This document shows, in pieces, positions 6,797 through 12,365 of a DNA stretch of 15,155 nt. Made by a program: the position numbers and the translations under genes. The notes beneath the pieces are model-generated. The model was not told where the DNA came from. It searched no databases and saw nothing but the letters and a program-made list of their open reading frames with translations. Origin of the DNA: Myxococcota bacterium (lineage in GTDB: Bacteria > Myxococcota_A > Polyangia > HGW-17); assembly GCA_018821745.1 (NCBI GenBank), contig JAHJLU010000726.1, positions 1 through 15,155 of the forward strand. The letters run 5' to 3'. The stretch's first letter is position 1. Every line of letters starts with the position of its first letter.

Positions 6797-9216
6797 ATAA
6801 ACGGCACCCGCACATCAAACAGCACGTTGACGCCCAGGAGGATGTCCATGGCCCATGACCATTTCCGGCCTGTCTCCCTGAAAGCATAGGCGCTGTGGGT
6901 GATATTGAAAAAGAGACGATCTGAGGCGGCAAAATAGATCTTTGACGTGAGCTCCACCTCGTAGCTGGTCGAACCCGTTTCCCGACCGAGATAATACCCG
7001 TCCAGGCGGGACTCCCCCTTCACCGCCATCCCCCAGATCTTGAAGAGATCACCGCTGGTCAACTGCCAGCCCGCGTAAATGGTGCGCTGGAACTCCGGGC
7101 CCTCCTCGGTGTATTCCCGTCGGGCACCCACTCCCGTTTTCAGAAACAGGCGATTCTCCCACACCTCGAAGCCGACACCCCCGATGCCCGTAAAGAGCTT
7201 GTACCGGACCGTCTCATCGGCGAGTCCCGGAGTAAACTCCGTCTTCAACCCGCCATCCACGAAGGGGACGGGGGCCCACCACCGCTGCGCCGTCCAGAGG
7301 TTCCTCACCACCTTCCACTGGTACATGAGGTTCATGTGGACCTCATCGGACACCTCGGCATCAACCGGAATCGAGATCTGGGTCTCAGGGTCCAGGATTG
7401 AGGTCCAGGTCTTCCCGTACAGGAGGCGGGTCCGCATGGAGATCGCGTGGGACTGGTTGAGGATCGCCCCCGTAAAGGTCAAATCCATGTTTATCTGCTT
7501 GAGATTGTCTTTCTCGAGCTGCGTCCGCCCCTCGTAGAGACGGGGATTGCCCCTGGTGGTGCTCCCCATGGTGAGCCCCAGATTTGTCCCTCCGGTAATA
7601 ACGAAGGTCTTCCAGAAGTCGGGAAAGTCATCCTCCACACTCACCATGCGGTCCTGATCGAAGCGGGCCGCGCCGCCCTTTTCAAACCACTGGACCAGCA
7701 TGGCGCGGACTCCGACCTCCCGCTCGGAGTAGGAGGGGAGGGCTGACAGGTGACCGCCTCCCCCCGTGGCGACAAATTTAGTGGTCACCACCCGATAGTG
7801 CTGATCAGCCTGGAGCACTCGTTTATTAACATACCACGTGGTCCCCTTTTTTGAGAGACCTTCCACCGCAAGCCCTCCCGTGGCGCTGGTGGCGTGGGCG
7901 CCAAGCAACGAGATAAGGCTCGCACCTTTGATATTGGCGGTCACCATGGGTGAGTCGGTCCGCAGGGCCAGGGCAATCTTTTCCTCGGTCACCTTCCCTT
8001 GCATGGGGAACGCGTAAGCCATGAAAAGGCTCCTGTTTATCACCGCCACCTCCGCCTTCGCACGGATCCGGGCGGTCCGCAGGGTGTATATGATAAATTC
8101 TTTTTGAGACATGGGTTTTTTAAAGACCGCCTTGCCCAGATGGCGGTTAACCCTGTCGCACCAGGTCCTTACAATGGTAGAGAGCTTTCGCTTCTCGTTC
8201 AGATCGAGCCCCCCAAGGCGTGGGACCGGTTGCGTCACGGCCACTCCCTGGGAGTTGAGGGTCCACTTGTTCCCCACGCGGATAAAGGGCAGAGTCACCA
8301 CGGTGAGGGATTTGGCGAACCGGGCACTGCCCACAATGTGAGCCCCTCGCGCCCGTTTGATGAGCGGAATGTTATTGGCGGTGCGGGAGTCAGGATCCGA
8401 GCTGCCCGTGGCCAGCACAAGGATTGGTTCAGGCTCGATCTTTCGCAGGAAGGCAATATTGGCCGTGGGAAATGAGGCGGTGCGATCAAGATGGGAGATG
8501 AGGATTACGCCGTGGACTTTCTTTCTCAGTTGGCCGTAGAGCTTTTTCCAGGCAGCGACAGGTTCGTCAAAACGCAACCACCGGCCCGCACGCTTCATCA
8601 TGAGGGAGGCCTGGTCTTTTCTGAAAAGGGCCACCACCCCCAGACGCACACCACCCCGCTCAACTATAATATATTGTTTTATCTGCTTTTTGCACCGATA
8701 ATCTTTTTTATCAACACAGGAGATGTTGGAGGCAAGGAAGGGGAACCTGTATTCACTTCCAGAGTCCAGGAACCGCTTCAGGTTTTCAGTGGGCGCAGCA
8801 ATATCCGAAGGCCCAAGCGCCATGACATCGGCACGCATCCCCTCCATGAATCGAACCCCCCAGCGGGCACGCCGCGCATCGCCGAACACGTATTCACCAA
8901 AAGCCGAGGGGCTGATGACACTGCCACCACCCATCACAAGCGGGGGCAACAGACCCTTCTCCCCGTCGGTCACCCTGATTCTCCGAATCAACTGTTTGAG
9001 GTGGAGCAGTGACCGCCTGCCGACCCGGGATCCCGAACAGGTGGAGCCGGAGAAATTCCCCATGATATCAGCAAAGTAGAGAATCTTTATCTGCTGCTCC
9101 CCCTTGCCACTGTTCTCGCTATGCGCCGGTGCGTGGGTTTTGATGCCGTTGGACGCAGAGCCCGGTGCAATTACCTGCCCGAGGAGCACTGACAGCATGA
9201 GCGATATGGTGGTCAT
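6790..9216 (-). CDS. 5'-nucleotidase-like protein with degenerate metal site fused to an outer-membrane-like beta domain
   Basis: An 808-residue exported protein in three parts. After a weak signal sequence (1-22), residues 43-310 follow the 5'-nucleotidase/UshA metallophosphoesterase order, but most metal ligands are changed: DxH becomes D50-I-M52, the GD motif becomes GGGS near 96-99, GNHE/D becomes G135-P-S-D138 and GHxH becomes GSSD near 271-274. Only D50 and the H242 of 'ISHLDR' remain. Residues about 360-520 resemble the 5'-nucleotidase C-terminal substrate domain ('VAVINRSLF', 'YRVVTTKFVATGGGGH'). Residues about 535-808 are alternating, aromatic-rich beta strands ending in VPFIY, as outer-membrane barrels do. 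The ATG at 9216 has GGAGAG upstream. It is probably a binding or surface protein rather than an enzyme; this is inferred. It runs convergent to the thioredoxin-like gene. Confidence 0.75.
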   Translation of the reverse strand: MTTISLMLSVLLGQVIAPGSASNGIKTHAPAHSENSGKGEQQIKILYFADIMGNFSGSTCSGSRVGRRSLLHLKQLIRRIRVTDGEKGLLPPLVMGGGSVISPSAFGEYVFGDARRARWGVRFMEGMRADVMALGPSDIAAPTENLKRFLDSGSEYRFPFLASNISCVDKKDYRCKKQIKQYIIVERGGVRLGVVALFRKDQASLMMKRAGRWLRFDEPVAAWKKLYGQLRKKVHGVILISHLDRTASFPTANIAFLRKIEPEPILVLATGSSDPDSRTANNIPLIKRARGAHIVGSARFAKSLTVVTLPFIRVGNKWTLNSQGVAVTQPVPRLGGLDLNEKRKLSTIVRTWCDRVNRHLGKAVFKKPMSQKEFIIYTLRTARIRAKAEVAVINRSLFMAYAFPMQGKVTEEKIALALRTDSPMVTANIKGASLISLLGAHATSATGGLAVEGLSKKGTTWYVNKRVLQADQHYRVVTTKFVATGGGGHLSALPSYSEREVGVRAMLVQWFEKGGAARFDQDRMVSVEDDFPDFWKTFVITGGTNLGLTMGSTTRGNPRLYEGRTQLEKDNLKQINMDLTFTGAILNQSHAISMRTRLLYGKTWTSILDPETQISIPVDAEVSDEVHMNLMYQWKVVRNLWTAQRWWAPVPFVDGGLKTEFTPGLADETVRYKLFTGIGGVGFEVWENRLFLKTGVGARREYTEEGPEFQRTIYAGWQLTSGDLFKIWGMAVKGESRLDGYYLGRETGSTSYEVELTSKIYFAASDRLFFNITHSAYAFRETGRKWSWAMDILLGVNVLFDVRVPFIY

Positions 9217-9307
9217 GGCTCTCTCCGTCGGAGCAGAAAATCCCCGATGCCAGAGGGCTATTCAACTCATTTTGAGCCGACAGACCTCCGGGGGAGCTCC
9301 CGGTCCC

Positions 9308-9337
9308 ATAATACAGCAGGGGCCACCAAAATGACAA
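9308..9337 (-). promoter_or_regulatory. Sigma-70-type promoter of the nucleotidase-like gene
   Basis: On the - strand TTGTCA (9337-9332) and TATTAT (9313-9308) are 18 bases apart. The start point would be near 9301, giving an 85-base leader before the ATG at 9216. A 10-base palindrome GGGAGCTCCC (9292-9301) lies at the start point. The -35 box sits in the loop of a larger inverted repeat. Confidence 0.6.
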
Positions 9338-9349
9338 TGGTTCCCCTGC
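9316..9349. repeat. Interrupted inverted repeat over the nucleotidase promoter
   Basis: GCAGGGG (9316-9322) pairs with CCCCTGC (9343-9349), and inside them ACCA (9325-9328) pairs with TGGT (9338-9341), leaving a nine-base loop. The structure lies 29 bases after the ferredoxin stop codon and covers the -35 region of the next gene. Without a following T-run it is a poor intrinsic terminator; it could be an operator or a transcript-end hairpin. Confidence 0.5.
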
Positions 9350-9377
9350 GAGCGCATTTGACTGTGATCGGTAAAAA

Positions 9378-9545
9378 TTATTCTTTGATAATTGCCTGGG
9401 TGGGGCATACGTCGATACAGGCTTCGCACTGGGTGCAGGAGTCCTGATCGATTACGTACTGGCCGTCACCTTCAGAGATTGCCTGAACGGGGCATTCGGG
9501 TTCACAAGCGCCGCAACTGATGCATTCGTCGGTAATTTTAATCAT
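9378..9545 (-). CDS. 2[4Fe-4S] ferredoxin (clostridial type)
   Basis: A 55-residue electron carrier. Two full CxxCxxCxxxCP motifs, C8-C11-C14-C18-Pro and C37-C40-C43-C47-Pro, each supply ligands for one [4Fe-4S] cluster, three from one motif and the fourth from the other. The two halves are clearly duplicated ('ITDECISCGACEPECP' and 'IDQDSCTQCEACIDVCP'). The first motif is followed by VQAI and the second by TQAI, as usual. This is the short clostridial form, without the long insertion of Alvin/Pseudomonas-type ferredoxins. The ATG at 9545 has AGGAG eight bases upstream and a near-consensus promoter. It stands alone, with its own promoter and with the next same-strand gene separately promoted, so its redox partner is not indicated. 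Cytoplasmic. Confidence 0.95.
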   Translation of the reverse strand: MIKITDECISCGACEPECPVQAISEGDGQYVIDQDSCTQCEACIDVCPTQAIIKE

Positions 9546-9610
9546 TATTCATTCTCCTATACAAAGGTTATTTCTCCCGTCTCCCTGTGGGGAGGAGAGT
9601 GTTTTACCGC

Positions 9611-9638
9611 CTTATAACTTTGTCACATCACTTGTCAA
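9611..9638 (-). promoter_or_regulatory. Near-consensus promoter of the ferredoxin gene
   Basis: On the - strand a perfect TTGACA (9638-9633) is followed after 16 bases by TATAAG (9616-9611). The start point would be near 9604, giving a leader of about 59 bases. This is the strongest-looking promoter in the window and suggests high, constitutive expression. Confidence 0.75.
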
Positions 9639-9708
9639 GTAATAAGCGAGTGTTAACAGCATGTGCCTTTCTCCGGGGAATCTTTTTCTGGCATTTCCCC
9701 CTTCGCTC

Positions 9709-9717
9709 TGATATGGT
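9709..9717 (+). promoter_or_regulatory. Candidate extended -10 promoter of the lysine-rich lipoprotein gene
   Basis: TG-A-TATGGT has the extended -10 form and would start transcription about 30 bases before the ATG at 9754. The -35 region is poor. The rest of the 208-base gap between the ferredoxin and this gene holds only the oppositely directed ferredoxin promoter and leader. Confidence 0.35.
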
Positions 9718-9753
9718 TTCTCGGTTATTCCATTTACATCAGGAGAAAAACCA

Positions 9754-10419
9754 ATGAAAATTCACACTTTTGTTAAATCACTCATGCTCTTTGCGCTCGT
9801 CTGCGGACTCACCGTGGGGTGCGGTAAAAAGGACAAAAAAGAGGGGAAAGGCGGCAAATCCGCCAAGTCTTCCAAAAAATGGGACAAGAAAGACTTTAAA
9901 AGACTCGCCAAAATTGACATCCCCGGCTTCAAGCGGCTGCCCGGCGGCATGGAGACCGGCATGAACGGCCAAGCCTACTTTGAGGGCACCAAAAATGCCA
10001 AGGGCTTTATCCCCAATGTCTGGGCCATCTTCAATCCCTGCATCATGTGCCAGAGCAAAAAAATGGGTGACATGGCCGCCTGGAAGAAGATGCTCCCCAA
10101 CCTCAACATGATGCTCTCCAAGGCGATCCTGGAAGACCCGAAACTCGTCAACAAGCTCGAGGAGATGGATTTTGACGGCACCAAAGTTATGACCGTCTAT
10201 ACCAAGAGCTTTTTGAAAAAGGACAAGTCCACCACATCGGCCCATGGCCTCGATGTGTACTACAACAATGGCACAAACGAACTGATCCTCAAAGTTTACG
10301 GGCGCTCAAGACCCCATAAATCCATTGAAAACCTCAAGGATCTCGAAGAGTCTTTCACCAAAAAAGAGATGATCGACGCCGCCAAAGCCGCCTTCAAGCA
10401 CCTCAAAAAAGAACTGTAA
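9754..10419 (+). CDS. Lysine-rich lipoprotein of unknown function
   Basis: I do not recognise this family. The 221-residue product has a clear lipoprotein-type signal: basic start MKIHTFVK, hydrophobic run, and LTVGC with the modified cysteine at 23. A strongly basic linker rich in Lys, Gly and Ser follows to about residue 50, probably disordered. The remaining domain (about 50-221) looks mixed alpha/beta: 'IDIPGFKRLPGG', 'GQAYFEGTKNAKG', a strand 'VWAIFNPCIMCQ' with C96-xx-C99, a Met-rich helix, then 'TKVMTVYTKSF' and 'GLDVYYNNGTNELILKVYG' strands and a C-terminal helix. The ATG at 9754 has AGGAG upstream. It would sit in the periplasm or outer membrane. It stands alone between the ferredoxin (divergent) and uvrC, so context gives no clue. 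Confidence 0.8.
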   Translation: MKIHTFVKSLMLFALVCGLTVGCGKKDKKEGKGGKSAKSSKKWDKKDFKRLAKIDIPGFKRLPGGMETGMNGQAYFEGTKNAKGFIPNVWAIFNPCIMCQSKKMGDMAAWKKMLPNLNMMLSKAILEDPKLVNKLEEMDFDGTKVMTVYTKSFLKKDKSTTSAHGLDVYYNNGTNELILKVYGRSRPHKSIENLKDLEESFTKKEMIDAAKAAFKHLKKEL

Positions 10420-10457
10420 ATCCATTCTCACACCCTGGGACAATTCCAAAGGGAGGC

Positions 10458-10486
10458 TTGCGCTTTTACACCGCACAGCGCATTAT
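10458..10486 (+). promoter_or_regulatory. Candidate promoter of uvrC
   Basis: TTGCGC (10458-10463) and CATTAT (10481-10486) are 17 bases apart. The -10 box ends seven bases before the uvrC ATG at 10494, so transcription would begin at or next to the start codon. No LexA-type operator was recognised. Confidence 0.4.
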
Positions 10487-10493
10487 GTGACCC

Positions 10494-12365
10494 ATGACAG
10501 TCGAGCCCACTCCCCAAAAGGATCTCCGCGACGAGGAGGAGCGCCGACGGTTCCTGGCCAGCCTGCCCAGAAAACCTGGCGTCTACATCATGAAAGGATA
10601 CCAGGGGGCTGTCCTGTATATCGGGAAGGCCAACGATCTCTTCAGCCGGGTGAACAGCTACTTTCGTCCCTCGGGGGATGACAGGTATTTCATCTCCCGC
10701 CTCCCCCGGGTGCTGCGCTCCATGGAGATTATCATTGTGGAGAGCGAGCGGGAGGCACTGCTCCTTGAGAACAACCTCATCAAGGAGATGAAACCTCGAT
10801 ACAATGTTCTTTTGCGCGATGATAAAAGCTACATGTCCATCCGGCTGGACAAAAAGCACCCATACCCGCGCTTTGTACAGGTCAGGGGAACTCCCCGGGA
10901 GGACGGCGCCCTCTACTTCGGTCCCTATCACAGCGCCCGCTCTGTTCGCTCCGTCATCTCCTTTGTGAACCGTCACTTTCTCTTTCGAACCTGCAACGAC
11001 CGCAAGTTCGCCAGCCGGAAGCGGCCCTGTCTGCAGTATCACATCAAACGCTGCGAGGGGCCCTGCGTGCTGGAGGTCTCCCAAAAGAGCTACAGGCACC
11101 GCATTGACGAGGCGGTCATGTTTCTTCGGGGAGAGAAGGAGAAGCTGGTCAATTCCCTGCGCCATCGAATGGAAGAGGCCTCCCGCCTGCTCCTGTTCGA
11201 GGAGGCGGCAGTGGTGCGGGATCTGCTCATCTCTCTGGAGAAGATCGCCCAGCCCCAGAACGTGGTCCAGGGGGATCAGACCCCCATGGACATCATGGGC
11301 TACGCCAAGGAGGGAGACAAGGCCGCCCTGGTCATCATGGAGATGCGCCGTGGCATGATCTCCACCCATCGCCAGACCATGGTGGAGACCCTCGACATTC
11401 CCGATGAAGAGCTTGTGGAGTCTTACATTGTCCAGCACTATCTGGCCCTCAAGGCCATGCCCGAGAAGGTGATCATCCCCTTTGACCTCCCCTCCGGCGG
11501 CGCCATCGCCGAGCTCCTGACGGAACGCGCGGAGCACACCGTGGAGTTAATCCGCGACGACGATCAGTTCAGCAAACTCCTGGGGCTGGCCCACGCCTCC
11601 GCCCGGTCCCGCATGACCCTCATGGGGGAGCTCGACGTGGAGGAGCAGCTCAAGACCCTCTCGGTGAAGCTCAAAATGCAGCGACTCCCGCAGGTTATGG
11701 AGTGCTACGACATCAGCCATCTCCAGGGCAACTGGGCCGTGGGCAGCATGGTGGTGTTCGCGGGTGGCGTCCCCGACACCAGCCGGTACCGGCGCTTCAA
11801 CATCAAGTCAGGGGTGGGCGGCGATGACTACTCCTCTCTGCGGGAGGTCCTGGAGCGCCGCCTGGCCCGGCGCAATGAGCCGGGATGGGCCCTGCCCGAC
11901 CTCATCGTGGTCGACGGGGGAAAGGGGCAGCTCAATGCCGTCACCGCGGTCTTCACCCGTGAGGATATCCCCTTTGGCGCCGAGGGGGTGGCCATCATCT
12001 CCCTTGCCAAGGAGCGGGATCCCGATGGCCCTCCGGATCGCTTCTTCCTCCCGGGCCGCAAGAACCCCGTGCAGCTCAGGGGGAGCGGCCGTGAGCTTTA
12101 CATTCTGGCGAGAATCCGCGATGAGGCCCACCGCTTTGCCATCGCCGGGCATAGAAAAAAACGCCTCTCCAGGCTGCTCTCCACCTCGCTCACACAGGTC
12201 CCGGGAGTGGGGCCGGCCCTCGCCGCGCGGCTCATCTCCTTTTTTGGATCCATGGATGATCTCCACAAGGCATCCGTGGAGGAACTGACCCTGGTGGAAG
12301 GCGTGGGAGAGGCCAGGGCGCGCATCATCCATGAACACCTCCACACCGAGAGTGAGACCCCATGA
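10494..12365 (+). CDS. uvrC: Excinuclease ABC subunit C
   Basis: UvrC makes both incisions in nucleotide excision repair after UvrA/UvrB mark the lesion. The 623 residues contain the GIY-YIG endonuclease domain for the 3' cut (PGVYIM at 28-33, LYIG at 41-44), a UVR motif that contacts UvrB (about 213-250), an RNase H-like domain for the 5' cut with D406 in CYDISHLQG and D474 in VVDGGKGQL plus the late 'RIRDEAHRFAI..HR' motif, and C-terminal helix-hairpin-helix repeats (GVGPALA, GVGEARA). C167, C179, C187 and C191 have the same 12-8-4 spacing as the E. coli UvrC cysteines reported to bind a [4Fe-4S] cluster. The length is normal. No ribosome site precedes the ATG at 10494. It overlaps polA by four bases. 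Confidence 0.97.
   Translation: MTVEPTPQKDLRDEEERRRFLASLPRKPGVYIMKGYQGAVLYIGKANDLFSRVNSYFRPSGDDRYFISRLPRVLRSMEIIIVESEREALLLENNLIKEMKPRYNVLLRDDKSYMSIRLDKKHPYPRFVQVRGTPREDGALYFGPYHSARSVRSVISFVNRHFLFRTCNDRKFASRKRPCLQYHIKRCEGPCVLEVSQKSYRHRIDEAVMFLRGEKEKLVNSLRHRMEEASRLLLFEEAAVVRDLLISLEKIAQPQNVVQGDQTPMDIMGYAKEGDKAALVIMEMRRGMISTHRQTMVETLDIPDEELVESYIVQHYLALKAMPEKVIIPFDLPSGGAIAELLTERAEHTVELIRDDDQFSKLLGLAHASARSRMTLMGELDVEEQLKTLSVKLKMQRLPQVMECYDISHLQGNWAVGSMVVFAGGVPDTSRYRRFNIKSGVGGDDYSSLREVLERRLARRNEPGWALPDLIVVDGGKGQLNAVTAVFTREDIPFGAEGVAIISLAKERDPDGPPDRFFLPGRKNPVQLRGSGRELYILARIRDEAHRFAIAGHRKKRLSRLLSTSLTQVPGVGPALAARLISFFGSMDDLHKASVEELTLVEGVGEARARIIHEHLHTESETP

Noticed and set aside
9689..9708. Possible sigma-54 promoter (TGGCAT ... 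TTCGC) before the lysine-rich lipoprotein
   Set aside because: The GG and GC elements are 13 bases apart instead of the required 10, and the -12 motif is not TTGC.
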